Below are positions 1-8,397 of a stretch of 64,000 nucleotides of DNA, in pieces. Both the position numbers and the translations under genes were made by a program. Position 1 is the first letter of the stretch. Each line of letters starts with the position of its first letter. The DNA is from Duganella sp. CF458 (GTDB lineage: Bacteria; Pseudomonadota; Gammaproteobacteria; Burkholderiales; Burkholderiaceae_D), in contig NZ_FOOF01000011.1 of the NCBI RefSeq assembly GCF_900113115.1, forward strand, positions 62,001-126,000, in the 5' to 3' direction. Under the pieces are notes generated by a model that was not told where the DNA came from, ran no database searches, and worked only from the letters and a program-made list of their open reading frames with translations.

Positions 1-741
1 CAGGTCGCCCGGCGGCCCGCCGTTGGTGCCCGGTTCGCCGTTGCCGGTGGAGCGGATGCGCATGCCGTTGTCGATGCCGACCGGGATCTTCACTTCCAGC
101 GTCTTGTTGCGCTTGATGCGGCCCGCGCCGGAGCACGATGGGCACGGCTCGGGAATGATCTTGCCGGTGCCGTGGCACTTGGGGCAGGTCTGCTGGATGC
201 TGAAGAAGCCCTGCTGCATGCGCACCTGGCCATGGCCGCCGCAAGTGCCGCAGGTGACCGGCTGGGTGCCCGGCTTGGCGCCGGAACCGTGGCAGGTGTC
301 GCACTTGTCCCAGCTCGGCACGCGGATCGTGGTGTCGAAGCCGTGGGCGGCCTGCTCCAGGGTGATTTCCAGGTTGTAGCGCAGGTCCGCGCCGCGGTAA
401 ACCTGCGGGCCGGAGCTGCGCCCGCGGCCGCCGCCGCCGAAAATGTCGCCGAAGATGTCGCCGAAGGCGTCGCCAAAACCGCCGAAGCCGCCGCCACCGC
501 CGCCGCCCATATTCGGGTCCACGCCGGCGTGACCGTAACGGTCATACGCTTCGCGCTTCTCCGGATTGGTCAGCATCTCGTAGGCCTCTTTGACCTCTTT
601 GAACTTTTCCTCGGCCTCTTTGTTATCCGGATTGCGGTCCGGATGATATTTCATCGCGAGTTTGCGATAGGCCTTCTTGATTTCGTCTTCGGACGAGTTC
701 TTAGCGACCCCGAGGATCTCGTAAAAATCACGCTTTGCCAT
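1..741 (-). CDS. dnaJ: chaperone protein DnaJ (3' end outside window)
   Basis: Hsp40 co-chaperone that delivers unfolded clients to DnaK and stimulates its ATPase in the cytoplasm. The 247 visible residues start [12 protein letters not shown]. The J-domain has its HPD signature near residue 33. It is followed by a Gly/Phe-rich linker (about 75-105) and a type I zinc domain with four CxxCxGxG motifs ([32 protein letters not shown]). A C-terminal substrate-binding domain begins after that. The frame stays open to base 1, so about 125-130 residues of a normal 375-residue DnaJ lie outside. It is the last gene of grpE-dnaK-dnaJ, separated from dnaK by a terminator-like hairpin that may lower its dose relative to dnaK. 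Confidence 0.98.
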   Translation of the reverse strand, partial: MAKRDFYEILGVAKNSSEDEIKKAYRKLAMKYHPDRNPDNKEAEEKFKEVKEAYEMLTNPEKREAYDRYGHAGVDPNMGGGGGGGFGGFGDAFGDIFGDIFGGGGRGRSSGPQVYRGADLRYNLEITLEQAAHGFDTTIRVPSWDKCDTCHGSGAKPGTQPVTCGTCGGHGQVRMQQGFFSIQQTCPKCHGTGKIIPEPCPSCSGAGRIKRNKTLEVKIPVGIDNGMRIRSTGNGEPGTNGGPPGDL

Positions 742-759
742 GATGTACCAATTTATGCG

Positions 760-798
760 AAAAAGCCGAGCGAGCCCCGTCTGGATGCGTCGCTCGGC
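760..798 (-). terminator. terminator/attenuator hairpin between dnaK and dnaJ
   Basis: In the dnaK-dnaJ gap a 9-bp GC-rich stem (GCCGAGCGA pairing with TCGCTCGGC, 16-nt loop) is followed on the transcribed strand by five Ts. This has the form of an intrinsic terminator. dnaJ follows at once with no clear promoter of its own, so partial read-through (attenuation) is the simplest reading. That is inference. Confidence 0.6.
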
Positions 799-826
799 AG
801 GTCAGAGAATTGACCGGATGTGAAGC

Positions 827-2767
827 TTACTTGCTATCTTTGACTTCCTTGAAGTCGGCGTCGACCACGTCGTCCTGGGCTGGCTTGGATTCAGCCTGTG
901 CACCGGCACCAGCGCCTTCGGCACCGGCGGCGCCTTGCTGCGCCTGCATGTCAGCGTACATCTTCTCGCCCAGCTTCTGCGAAGCTTCGGACAGCGCTGC
1001 CACTTTGGCGTCGATCGCTGCCTTGTCGCCATCCTTGATGGTGGCTTCCAGGGCGGTGATGGCAGCTTCGATCTTCTCTTTCTCGCCGCCTTCCAGCTTG
1101 TCACCGTATTCGGTCAGGGATTTCTTGGTCGAGTGCACCAGCGCGTCGGCCTGGTTGCGGGACTCGGCCAGTTCTTTCAGCTTCTTGTCTTCTTCCGCGT
1201 TCAGTTCCGCGTCCTTCACCATCTTCTGGATTTCCTCTTCGGACAGGCCGGAGTTTGCCTTGATGGTGATCTTGTTTTCCTTGCCGGTGGCCTTGTCTTT
1301 CGCGCCGACGTGCAGGATGCCGTTGGCGTCGATGTCGAAGGTCACTTCGATCTGCGGGGTGCCGCGCGCTGCTGGCGGGATGCCTTCCAGGTTGAATTCG
1401 CCCAGGCCCTTGTTGCCGGCAGCGATTTCACGCTCGCCCTGGTACACCTTGATGGTCACGGCCGGCTGGTTGTCGTCGGCGGTCGAGAACACTTGCGAGA
1501 ACTTGGTAGGAATCGTGGTGTTCTTGTGGATCATCTTGGTCATCACGCCGCCCAGGGTTTCAATACCCAGGGACAGCGGGGTCACGTCCAGCAGCAGCAG
1601 GTCTTTACGGTCGCCCGACAGAACCGCACCCTGGATCGCGGCGCCAACGGCCACGGCTTCGTCAGGGTTCACGTCCTTGCGTGGATCCTTGCCGAAGAAT
1701 TCTTTCACTTTTTCCTGCACCTTAGGCATACGGGTCATGCCGCCGACCAGGATGATGTCGTCGATGTCGGACACTTTCACGCCGGCGTCCTTGATCGCGG
1801 TGCGGCAAGGCTCGATGGTGGCGGTGATCAGTTCCTCAACCAGGGACTCCAGCTTGGCGCGGGTCATCTTCAGGTTCAGGTGGACTGGCGCGCCGTTGGC
1901 CATGGCGATGTAAGGCTCGTTGATTTCGGTCTGCTGCGAGGACGACAGTTCGATCTTCGCGCGCTCGGCCGATGCCTTGATGCGCTGCAGGGCGATTGGA
2001 TCCTTCTTCAGGTCCAGGCCGTTGATCTTCTTGAATTCGTCGATGATGTAGTCGATCACGCGCTGGTCGAAGTCTTCGCCGCCCAGGAAGGTGTCGCCGT
2101 TGGTCGACAGCACTTCGAACTGCTTTTCGCCGTCCACGTCGGCGATTTCGATGATCGAGACGTCGAAGGTACCGCCGCCCAGGTCATACACGGCGATCTT
2201 GCGGTCGCCCTTGTCGGTCTTGTCCAGGCCGAATGCAAGAGCGGCTGCGGTCGGTTCGTTGATGATGCGCTTGACTTCCAGGCCGGCGATACGGCCCGCG
2301 TCCTTGGTTGCCTGGCGCTGCGAGTCGTTGAAGTAGGCCGGCACGGTGATGACCGCTTCGGTCACTTCTTCGCCCAGGTAGTCTTCAGCGGTCTTCTTCA
2401 TCTTGCGCAGCACTTCCGCGGAGATTTGAGGAGGCGCCAGCTTCTTGTCGCGCACGCCGATCCAGGCGTCGCCGTTGTCGGCCTTCATGATCTCGTAAGG
2501 CATCAGGGAGATGTCCTTCTGGACTTCCTTCTCCTGGAACTTACGGCCGATCAGGCGTTTCACCGCGAACAGGGTGTTCTTCGGGTTGGTGACGGCCTGG
2601 CGTTTGGCAGGTGCGCCAACCAGGATTTCGCCGTCTTCTTGGTAGGCGATGATGGAAGGGGTGGTACGCGCGCCTTCCGCATTCTCGATGACCTTCGGCG
2701 CGCCATTTTCCATGATGGCGACGCAGGAGTTGGTGGTGCCCAGGTCAATACCGATGATTTTGCCCAT
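827..2767 (-). CDS. dnaK: molecular chaperone DnaK (Hsp70)
   Basis: ATP-dependent Hsp70 chaperone that folds, refolds and disaggregates proteins with DnaJ and GrpE in the cytoplasm. The 646 residues match full-length bacterial DnaK. The actin-like ATPase domain carries [13 protein letters not shown] at the N terminus, the phosphate-2 motif [13 protein letters not shown] near 194-206 and the adenosine motif [12 protein letters not shown] near 340. The substrate-binding domain follows. The Gln/Ala-rich tail ends in a [15 protein letters not shown] motif typical of proteobacterial DnaK. The ATG start follows an AGGAAG ribosome site. It lies between grpE and dnaJ and has a second RpoH-like promoter in front of it. 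Confidence 0.99.
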   Translation of the reverse strand: MGKIIGIDLGTTNSCVAIMENGAPKVIENAEGARTTPSIIAYQEDGEILVGAPAKRQAVTNPKNTLFAVKRLIGRKFQEKEVQKDISLMPYEIMKADNGDAWIGVRDKKLAPPQISAEVLRKMKKTAEDYLGEEVTEAVITVPAYFNDSQRQATKDAGRIAGLEVKRIINEPTAAALAFGLDKTDKGDRKIAVYDLGGGTFDVSIIEIADVDGEKQFEVLSTNGDTFLGGEDFDQRVIDYIIDEFKKINGLDLKKDPIALQRIKASAERAKIELSSSQQTEINEPYIAMANGAPVHLNLKMTRAKLESLVEELITATIEPCRTAIKDAGVKVSDIDDIILVGGMTRMPKVQEKVKEFFGKDPRKDVNPDEAVAVGAAIQGAVLSGDRKDLLLLDVTPLSLGIETLGGVMTKMIHKNTTIPTKFSQVFSTADDNQPAVTIKVYQGEREIAAGNKGLGEFNLEGIPPAARGTPQIEVTFDIDANGILHVGAKDKATGKENKITIKANSGLSEEEIQKMVKDAELNAEEDKKLKELAESRNQADALVHSTKKSLTEYGDKLEGGEKEKIEAAITALEATIKDGDKAAIDAKVAALSEASQKLGEKMYADMQAQQGAAGAEGAGAGAQAESKPAQDDVVDADFKEVKDSK

Positions 2768-2806
2768 GATTTGTTCTTCCTTGTGTACTAAGTTTAATTA
2801 CTTCTT

Positions 2807-2834
2807 ATATGTGGAATTTGTGTTTCTTTTCAAG
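2807..2834 (-). promoter_or_regulatory. RpoH (sigma-32) type promoter before dnaK
   Basis: In the grpE-dnaK gap the minus strand reads CTTGAAA, 13 bp, CCACATAT. The heat-shock consensus is CTTGAAA, 11-16 bp, CCCCATNT, so only one core base differs. It lies about 40-67 nt upstream of the dnaK ATG. It would allow extra, GrpE-independent heat-shock transcription of dnaK. This is a motif match only. Confidence 0.6.
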
Positions 2835-2837
2835 TGC

Positions 2838-3383
2838 TTACTTTGGCTGGGCAGCCGTCACGATGGCGGGACGCAGCAGGCGGTCCGCAATCATGTAACC
2901 CTTTTGCAGCACGGTGACGACGGTGTTCGCCTCCTGCTCGGCAGGCACCATGGCCACGGCCTGGTGCTTGTTCGGGTCCAGCTTGTCGCCGACCGCCGGC
3001 ATCACTTCGATCAGGCGGTTGCGCTCGAAGGCGGAATTCAGCTGTTTCAGGGTCATTTCGACGCCTTCCTTCAGCGATTCCAGGGTCGGGTTGTCGACTT
3101 TGAGCGCCATTTCCAGGCTGTCCTTCACCGGCACCATGGCTTCGGCAAAGCTTTCAACGGCAAATTTGTGGGCCTTGGCCACGTCTTCCTGGGCGCGGCG
3201 GCGGATGTTTTCGCCTTCCGCCTTGGCGCGCATGAATGCGTCATGCATTTCGGCCAGTTTCGCCTCGGTCGCGGAGAGCTGCGCTTCCAGGTCGGACATC
3301 GCAGGGGCTTCAACTGGAGTCGTTTGCTCTTCTGCCTGCTCCACTTCCGGGTTCTGGCTTGGCTGGTTTTCCTGGTCTTGCAT
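2838..3383 (-). CDS. grpE: nucleotide exchange factor GrpE
   Basis: Exchanges ADP for ATP on DnaK and acts as thermosensor of the DnaK cycle. The 181-residue length is normal. The acidic, Gln/Glu-rich disordered N terminus (1-30) leads into a long coiled-coil helix (about 30-90). The C-terminal beta domain has the conserved stretches [10 protein letters not shown] and the signature [11 protein letters not shown]. The start ATG lies about 60 nt below a near-perfect heat-shock promoter. It is the first gene of grpE-dnaK-dnaJ. Confidence 0.98.
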   Translation of the reverse strand: MQDQENQPSQNPEVEQAEEQTTPVEAPAMSDLEAQLSATEAKLAEMHDAFMRAKAEGENIRRRAQEDVAKAHKFAVESFAEAMVPVKDSLEMALKVDNPTLESLKEGVEMTLKQLNSAFERNRLIEVMPAVGDKLDPNKHQAVAMVPAEQEANTVVTVLQKGYMIADRLLRPAIVTAAQPK

Positions 3384-3442
3384 CTAAAAGACTCCTACAA
3401 AATCATGTTTATCTGACATCTGCTGCTTGGTGCACGAGCAAG

Positions 3443-3470
3443 AAATGGGGCTTGCCCCTATCTTTTCAAG
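3443..3470 (-). promoter_or_regulatory. RpoH (sigma-32) promoter of grpE-dnaK-dnaJ
   Basis: The minus strand reads CTTGAAA, 13 bp, CCCCATTT, a full match to the sigma-32 consensus in both boxes. It sits 60-87 nt upstream of the grpE ATG. The spacer carries a GGGGC/GCCCC dyad. This is the likely main heat-shock promoter of the operon. Confidence 0.85.
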
Positions 3471-3520
3471 GGGTATTCTGCCCCTCAGTGCAAAGGCCCG
3501 GCGCACGCCGGCGGGGGTGC

Positions 3521-3538
3521 TGTAACTGTAGAGTTACA
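3521..3538. repeat. operator-like inverted repeat upstream of grpE
   Basis: A perfect 7-bp dyad, TGTAACT, 4 nt, AGTTACA, lies between the grpE heat-shock promoter and the small open frame at 3.63 kb. It has the size of a dimeric regulator site. No binding protein can be named from the sequence. Confidence 0.35.
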
Positions 3539-3630
3539 AATTTTACAAAGCTCGGAGATACGTTAACCGGGGGTTTTGACTAAGATGAATCTATGCGGTG
3601 CCTGGACACCGCGTCCCCTCGGAGCGCATC

Positions 3631-3717
3631 ATGAAGTTGCCATTTATTACAGCATCGATCATTGCCTGGAGCTTTCTTGCTACAGCAGTGATCGTCTTCA
3701 GCGAACTGTTCCCCTAA
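3631..3717 (+). CDS. possible 28-residue membrane peptide
   Basis: A short open frame antisense to the far leader of grpE encodes MKLPFITASIIAWSFLATAV followed by IVFSELFP. It is one hydrophobic helix with a Lys at the N-terminal side, as in small single-pass membrane proteins. A GGAG ribosome site lies 6 nt before the ATG. A GCGGTG/CACCGC hairpin precedes the leader. No family is recognised. Support is the ribosome site plus the helix-forming composition, so it may be spurious. Confidence 0.3.
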   Translation: MKLPFITASIIAWSFLATAVIVFSELFP

Positions 3718-3734
3718 CCAGTTATTTTAGCAGG

Positions 3735-3761
3735 TTAGCACTCACCACCCGCAAGTGCTAA
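3735..3761. promoter_or_regulatory. CIRCE-like HrcA operator
   Basis: TTAGCACTC, 9 nt, AAGTGCTAA. This matches the CIRCE element (TTAGCACTC-N9-GAGTGCTAA), the target of the heat-shock repressor HrcA, at 17 of 18 arm positions. It lies just past the hemH stop codon and about 370 nt upstream of grpE, where hrcA-type regulation would be expected. On the minus strand a TAAAAT box follows the dyad. No hrcA gene is in the window. Confidence 0.7.
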
Positions 3762-3768
3762 CAACTGG

Positions 3769-4821
3769 CTACCGGCGCAGCTTGCGCATGGACGACATGG
3801 TCGGCCAGCCGATCATGTGTTGCTCGGCAACCTCGGTCAGGGCAGCAATCCAGGCGGGATGGCTGTTCAGGCAAGGGATGTAATTGAACTCCTTGCCGCC
3901 GTTGGACAGGAAGTCGTGGCGCACTTCCATTGCAATTTCTTCCAGGGTTTCCAGGCAATCGCTGGTGAAGCCCGGGCAGATCACATCCAGCTTGCGCACT
4001 CCACCTTTTGCCAGTTGTGCCACAGTCGGTGCGGTATAGGGCTGCAGCCACTCAGCTTTGCCGAAGCGGGACTGGAAGGTGACCAGGTACTGGTTTTCGT
4101 TCAGGCGCAACTTGTTCGCCAGCAGGCGCGCGGTTTCCATGCATTCGCGTTGGTAGGTGTCGCCCAGGTCGATGGTGCGCTTCGGCACGCCGTGGAAGCT
4201 CATCACCAGCTTTTCACCGCGGCCGTTGGTTTCCCAATGAGCCAGCACGGTCTTTTTCAACGCGTCTATATAGCCGTCGTGATCGTGGTAGTCGCGCACG
4301 AAACGCAGCTCGGGGATGTTGCGCACTTTCTTGTAGTGGTCGAACACTGCGTCGCTGACCGAGGCGGTGGTGGTACCGGAATATTGCGGATAGGCCGGCA
4401 GGACCAGGATGCGGTCGTGGCCGTCGGCTTTAAGCTTGCCGAGCACTTCGGGCAGGGACGGGGAACCATAGCGCATCGCCATCGCCACCGTGACATCGTT
4501 GTGGCCACGTTCGCCGAGCAGGCCGCGCAGCAGCTTAGCTTGCGCTTGCGTGTTGTATTTCAATGGCGAGCCGTCGCTGGTCCAGATCGCGGCGTACTTC
4601 TGCGCCGACTGCTTGGAGCGGAAAGGCAGGATGATGCCGTTCAGGATGAACCACCAGACTGCCTTCGGGATTTCGACCACGCGCGGGTCGGACAGGAATT
4701 CCTTCAGGTAGCGGCGCACGGCGCCGGGCGTCGGTTCGTCAGGGGTACCGAGATTGACCAGTACCACGGCGGTTCTGGAGACGGAGCCTGGCTGCAGGGC
4801 GGGTTCTTTGGCGAACGGCAT
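3769..4821 (-). CDS. hemH: ferrochelatase
   Basis: Inserts Fe2+ into protoporphyrin IX, the last step of protoheme synthesis, at the cytoplasmic face of the inner membrane. The 350 residues cover the class I fold. Visible landmarks are LVNLGTPDEPT near 22, the RYGSPS segment, the catalytic-His motif LVMSFHGVPKR near 207, FQSRFGKAEWLQPYT near 253 and CPGFTSDCLETLEEI near 288, which holds the conserved acidic face. The ATG start follows the palindromic promoter region at 4.85 kb. Its place beside the chaperone operon is shared with other Burkholderiales. Confidence 0.97.
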   Translation of the reverse strand: MPFAKEPALQPGSVSRTAVVLVNLGTPDEPTPGAVRRYLKEFLSDPRVVEIPKAVWWFILNGIILPFRSKQSAQKYAAIWTSDGSPLKYNTQAQAKLLRGLLGERGHNDVTVAMAMRYGSPSLPEVLGKLKADGHDRILVLPAYPQYSGTTTASVSDAVFDHYKKVRNIPELRFVRDYHDHDGYIDALKKTVLAHWETNGRGEKLVMSFHGVPKRTIDLGDTYQRECMETARLLANKLRLNENQYLVTFQSRFGKAEWLQPYTAPTVAQLAKGGVRKLDVICPGFTSDCLETLEEIAMEVRHDFLSNGGKEFNYIPCLNSHPAWIAALTEVAEQHMIGWPTMSSMRKLRR

Positions 4822-4847
4822 CTTGGGTACTTTTTTGTTATTCGTGG

Positions 4848-4871
4848 GCGCGCCATTATAAACTGGCGCGC
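4848..4871 (-). promoter_or_regulatory. palindrome containing the likely hemH -10 box
   Basis: An 8-bp perfect dyad (GCGCGCCA / TGGCGCGC) encloses an 8-nt centre that reads TATAAT on the minus strand, 34-40 nt before the hemH ATG. A -10 hexamer inside a dyad suggests a repressible promoter. No good -35 is visible, so the assignment is tentative. It might alternatively be a 3' hairpin of the upstream small gene. Confidence 0.4.
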
Positions 4872-4912
4872 TTTAGGTGCACGGTGCAGGAGGGACATGC
4901 GGGCGTGGCGTG

Positions 4913-5323
4913 CTATTCGCGCATGGACTGCGCCAGTTGCCACCTGGTTTCACCTGGCAGCAGAATCCATATGTGTTTCCATGCATTGCGCTTTGTCGAC
5001 GCGAGTTGATTAACCAGAGATGCTGGCGATGTCGCTTGGCCGTTGAAAACGACGTGGTCTCCGACCACCGAAGCGTGGAATGTCTTGCGCTTGACGACAA
5101 CGCGCAGTTTGGTCCCCTCTGGCAGAAACAGGTGCTTCCATTGATACCCTCCCAGCAGGGCTAGTGACTCTTCAGGCGGTGGTGCGCTTTGCTGCTCGAT
5201 CCAGGCGGTGATCGCCTTGCTCGCCACCTTCGCGACTTCTTCACTTACTGTCGAACCATCGAGAAACCTACAAAGATTTTCGAATACCCTGAAAGTGATT
5301 GGGATGCTGATGGTGGGTTCCAT
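4913..5323 (-). CDS. hypothetical protein with RAMA-like C-terminal domain
   Basis: A 136-residue protein. The chosen start has a GGAGG site 7 nt upstream (MEPTISIPITF). Thirteen further in-frame upstream residues lack such a site. The C-terminal half (LPEGTKLRVVVKRKTFHASV, then VVFNGQATSPASLVNQLAS and a Trp-rich end) resembles the small beta-alpha RAMA/DUF2924 type domain attached to DNA-modification proteins: a polar beta pair, a 'G..(T/S)P' turn, then 'N.W...W'. The N-terminal half (about 1-55) is helical and unassigned. GC content looks lower than in the flanks. The upstream region is the phased palindrome described separately. Role unknown; a DNA-associated function is inference. Confidence 0.55.
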   Translation of the reverse strand: MEPTISIPITFRVFENLCRFLDGSTVSEEVAKVASKAITAWIEQQSAPPPEESLALLGGYQWKHLFLPEGTKLRVVVKRKTFHASVVGDHVVFNGQATSPASLVNQLASTKRNAWKHIWILLPGETRWQLAQSMRE

Positions 5324-5344
5324 TTTCCATCCTCCTTCGCGTTG

Positions 5345-5603
5345 TTGCGCAATGCTGCGCAATCGTGCGCAAATCTGCTCTTTGCTGCTCTTTCGCTGCT
5401 CCTTCGTGCTCTTTCAGTGCTCCTTTGTGCTCCTTTTGTGCGCTTTCGTGCTCGTTTACTGCTCTTTTTTGCTCCTGCATTCGGAGAGCAGAAAAGAGCA
5501 GAGAAAGAGCACAAAAGAGCAGAAGAGGAGCACAAAGGAGCACTGAATGAGCAAAAAAGTGCAGCAAAGGAGCAAGAAAGAGCAGCAAAGAGCAGCTTTG
5601 CGC
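5345..5603. repeat. helically phased giant imperfect inverted repeat
   Basis: The left arm repeats TGCGCAA and then TGCTCYTT. The 5-mer starts at 5346, 5356, 5366, 5376, 5386, 5397, 5407, 5418, 5428, 5439, 5449, 5460 and 5470, a mean period of 10.3 bp. The right arm repeats the complement GAGCA at 5486, 5496, 5507, 5517, 5528, 5538, 5549, 5559, 5570, 5580 and 5590 (the 5559 unit reads GTGCA). The outer arms (GCGCAAA, CTGCTCTTTG and onward) pair almost perfectly. The period of one DNA turn and the T/A tracts suggest curved DNA or a long cruciform. The period is not a multiple of three, so the open frames across it are not real proteins. It is not a CRISPR: there are no unique spacers. Confidence 0.85.
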
Positions 5604-5751
5604 GAGTTAAACGAGCAAAAGGTAATGATTCGGAGTTCGGAAGGACACCCCGGAATCCTCCGAATCGATCGCAACTGCTTGGATTCGCGCGAGTGGCGAT
5701 TGTTCCAGCGACGATGAAGTTACCCCACTCCGTTCATACGCTGCCCCACAA
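5604..5751. other. intergenic remainder between phased repeat and recN
   Basis: About 150 nt downstream of recN (minus strand). It holds one more GAGCA unit near 5613 and otherwise no gene, strong hairpin or promoter that I can support. Confidence 0.4.
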
Positions 5752-7398
5752 CTAAGAAGCCAAAAGCTCGCGGGCGTGCTTGCGGGTGGTTGCAGTGATT
5801 TCAAGGCCGCCCAGCATCCGCGCCACTTCCTCAATGCGCGCTTTCTGGTCCAGCACTTCGATGCGCGAGGCTGTGCGGCCGTTGTCGGAGGGTCCTTTGG
5901 CGACCTGGAAGTGCTGGTTGCCCTGGCTGGCGACTTGCGGCAAGTGCGTCACGCACAATACTTGGCGCTCCTGACCGAGGCGCTTGAGCAAGCGGCCCAC
6001 GACCTCAGCCACGCCGCCGCCGATGCCGCTATCGACTTCGTCGAAGATCAGGGTCGGCACGGTGGTCGCATGCGAAGTGATCACGGAGATCGCCAGTGAG
6101 ATACGCGCCAGTTCGCCGCCCGACGCCACTTTTGCCAACGGGCGCGGCGCGACGCCGGCGTGGCCAGCCACCAGGAATTCCACTTGCTCCACGCCGTAAG
6201 CAGTTGGCTCGCACGGGCGCAGCGCGATCTCGAAGCGTCCACCGGACATGCTCAGCTCCTGCATCCCTTGCGTGACGGCTGCTCCCAGCGCTTGCGCGGC
6301 GGTTGCACGCGTTGCCGACAGCTCCGCAGCCAACTCGAGATAAGACGCCTTCAGTTTTTCTTCCTGCTTGCGCAGACCTTCCAGGTCCGCGGCATCTGCC
6401 AACTGCGCCAGCTTTTCCGACAGGCGTTCATGCTCCTCCGGCAGATCGTCGGCGTGCACACGGAACTTGCGCGAGGCCGAATGCAGCGCTTCCATGCGCG
6501 CATCGACCTGGCGCAGGCGCTCTGGATCAAGCTCCACGCGATCCATATAGTTATTCAGCGCGTATACGGATTCCTGCAACTGGATGCGCGCCGATTCGAG
6601 CAGGTCGACAACCGGCTGCAATTCGGCATCGACCGACACCAGCTTGCCCAGCCGCGTTGCAATCGTGGTGACCTGCGAAAGGACTGGATGGTCGTCGGCC
6701 TCCGAAAGAACACCCAGCGCTTCCTGCGCGCCTTCCAGCAAGCTGGCCGCGTGCGACAAGCGCGAATGCTCGTTGCCGATTTCCGCCCACTCGCCCTTCT
6801 TCGGCGCCAGCTTGTCCAGCTCCGTTACCTGCCACTCCAGGCGTTCGCGTTCGAATTGCAGGTTGGCGGCGTTGGCCTCGTACTCCTCCAACTGCTTCGA
6901 CAAAGCGCGCCAGGCGCGGTAAGCCGCGGTCACTTCGCGCACATTGGCGCCGCTTTGGTTATCCAGCAGCTCGCGCTGCGAATCGGATTTCAGCAGCGAT
7001 TGGTGCGCGTGCTGGCCGTGGATGTCGACCAGCATATCGCCCAACTCGCGCAACTGGCCGGCGGTCGCCGCCACGCCGTTGATGAAGGCCTTGGAACGGC
7101 CTGCGTTGTCGATCACGCGCCGCAACAGCGCGCCGCCCTCCTCCACCGCAAACTCGTTCGACTCCAGCCAGGCCCGGGCCTGTTCGGTGAGTGCGAAATC
7201 GGCGGTGATGTCGGCCTTGGCCGTGCCTTCGCGCACCATGCTGCCATCGCCCCGGCCACCCAGCGCCAGCGTCAGTGCATCAATCAGGATGGATTTACCG
7301 GCACCGGTTTCGCCGGTGAAGACTGTGAAGCCAGGGGAAAATTCAAGCTCAATCGAATCGACAATAACGAAATCGCGGATGGACAGGGTTCGAAGCAT
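5752..7398 (-). CDS. recN: DNA repair protein RecN
   Basis: SMC-like ATPase that tethers DNA ends during recombinational double-strand break repair. The 548 residues are the usual length. An N-terminal half ATPase with Walker A GETGAGKS (29-36) is followed by a long coiled coil (about 150-360). The C-terminal half has the ABC signature VASGGELARISLA, Walker B TLIFDEVDSGIGG and the switch VTHLPQVAS. Its ATG overlaps the nadK TGA by one base, so translation is coupled. recN is classically an SOS gene, which fits the LexA-type box upstream of nadK. Confidence 0.97.
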   Translation of the reverse strand: MLRTLSIRDFVIVDSIELEFSPGFTVFTGETGAGKSILIDALTLALGGRGDGSMVREGTAKADITADFALTEQARAWLESNEFAVEEGGALLRRVIDNAGRSKAFINGVAATAGQLRELGDMLVDIHGQHAHQSLLKSDSQRELLDNQSGANVREVTAAYRAWRALSKQLEEYEANAANLQFERERLEWQVTELDKLAPKKGEWAEIGNEHSRLSHAASLLEGAQEALGVLSEADDHPVLSQVTTIATRLGKLVSVDAELQPVVDLLESARIQLQESVYALNNYMDRVELDPERLRQVDARMEALHSASRKFRVHADDLPEEHERLSEKLAQLADAADLEGLRKQEEKLKASYLELAAELSATRATAAQALGAAVTQGMQELSMSGGRFEIALRPCEPTAYGVEQVEFLVAGHAGVAPRPLAKVASGGELARISLAISVITSHATTVPTLIFDEVDSGIGGGVAEVVGRLLKRLGQERQVLCVTHLPQVASQGNQHFQVAKGPSDNGRTASRIEVLDQKARIEEVARMLGGLEITATTRKHARELLAS

Positions 7399-8297
7399 CA
7401 GATTTTGCCGTCAGTAGAGGGGTATTCGTTCCAGTGCAGCTTTTCGCGCAGGGTGTTGTAGTAGCTCCAGCCTTCCGGATGCAGGAAGGTGATGGTGTGC
7501 GGCGAGAGGCGGATGTGGATCCGGTCACCGTTCGCCAGGCTGGCGAAGGTCTGCATGTCAAAGTTCACGGTGGTGTCCTTGCCGCGCTTGATCTCGATCA
7601 CGATCTCGCTGGAGTCGGGCAGCACGATCGGGCGGTTGGACAGCGCGTGCGGTGCGATCGGCACCATCACTATCCCGCCCAGCGTCGGATGCAGCAGCGG
7701 GCCGCCGGCCGACAGCGCGTAAGCCGTGGAGCCGGTCGGTGTCGAGATGATCAGGCCGTCCGAGCGCTGGTTGTACATGAACTGGTTGTCGACGTCGACG
7801 CTCAACTCCACCATGCCCGCGCCGGCGCCGCGCGAGACCACCACGTCGTTGACGGCGGTGCCGAAGAAGATCGCCTTCCCATCACGCATGACGCGGCCTT
7901 CCAACAAGGTGCGGCGTTCGGCCTTGTGGGTGCCGCCGAGGATGCGTCCCAGCACCGGCAGCATGTCTTCCTGGCGGATGTCGGTCATGAAGCCGAGGCG
8001 CCCCTGATTGATGCCGATCAGCGGCGTGTCGTAGGAGGCCAACTGGCGCGCGATGCCCAGCATGGTGCCGTCGCCGCCCATCACCACTACGGCATCGGCG
8101 CGCTCGCCAATGCCTTGCACACTCATCGAGGGGAAATCCGAGATGGCAAGGTGCTCTGCCGTGTCAGCCTCCAGCACCACGCTGTAACCACCCTGCTTCA
8201 GGAAGTCCAGCACATCACGCACCGGCTCTTCGATGCCGGTCGTATTGGGGCGGACAACCAGGGCAATCGTGTTGTACATCGGATGCGTAGCGGACAT
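7398..8297 (-). CDS. nadK: NAD kinase
   Basis: Phosphorylates NAD+ to NADP+ in the cytoplasm and sets the NADPH pool. The 299 residues show the family fingerprints: GGDGT at 74-78, the NE/D motif in AVNDVVVSRG near 149-158, and the C-terminal beta-rich domain with SPTGSTAYALSAGGP-type Gly-rich loop (TPTGSTAYALSAGGPLLHP). It is the first gene of nadK-recN, an order common in betaproteobacteria where hrcA is often the next neighbour. Here a VOC-family gene is divergent instead. Confidence 0.97.
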   Translation of the reverse strand: MSATHPMYNTIALVVRPNTTGIEEPVRDVLDFLKQGGYSVVLEADTAEHLAISDFPSMSVQGIGERADAVVVMGGDGTMLGIARQLASYDTPLIGINQGRLGFMTDIRQEDMLPVLGRILGGTHKAERRTLLEGRVMRDGKAIFFGTAVNDVVVSRGAGAGMVELSVDVDNQFMYNQRSDGLIISTPTGSTAYALSAGGPLLHPTLGGIVMVPIAPHALSNRPIVLPDSSEIVIEIKRGKDTTVNFDMQTFASLANGDRIHIRLSPHTITFLHPEGWSYYNTLREKLHWNEYPSTDGKI

Positions 8298-8397
8298 ATC
8301 AATCTCGGTCTAAATATGGGGGTGGCAACACGCAGCAGAGTAACCCATAATGCTTGCTCATGCCATGCATTGCGACACTGGCCGATACGCTAATAAA

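Noticed and set aside
935..2791. 618-residue frame antisense to dnaK
   Set aside because: Typical high-GC shadow frame; dnaK on the other strand is unmistakable.
5345..5603. CRISPR array
   Set aside because: Units are ~10 bp with no unique spacers and the two arms are inverted; no cas genes nearby.
5189..5755. Long open frames on both strands across the phased repeat (Lys/Glu/Gln-rich or Leu/Cys-rich predictions)
   Set aside because: The repeat period is 10-11, not a multiple of three, so the encoded patterns are by-products of the DNA repeat. No ribosome site or family supports them.
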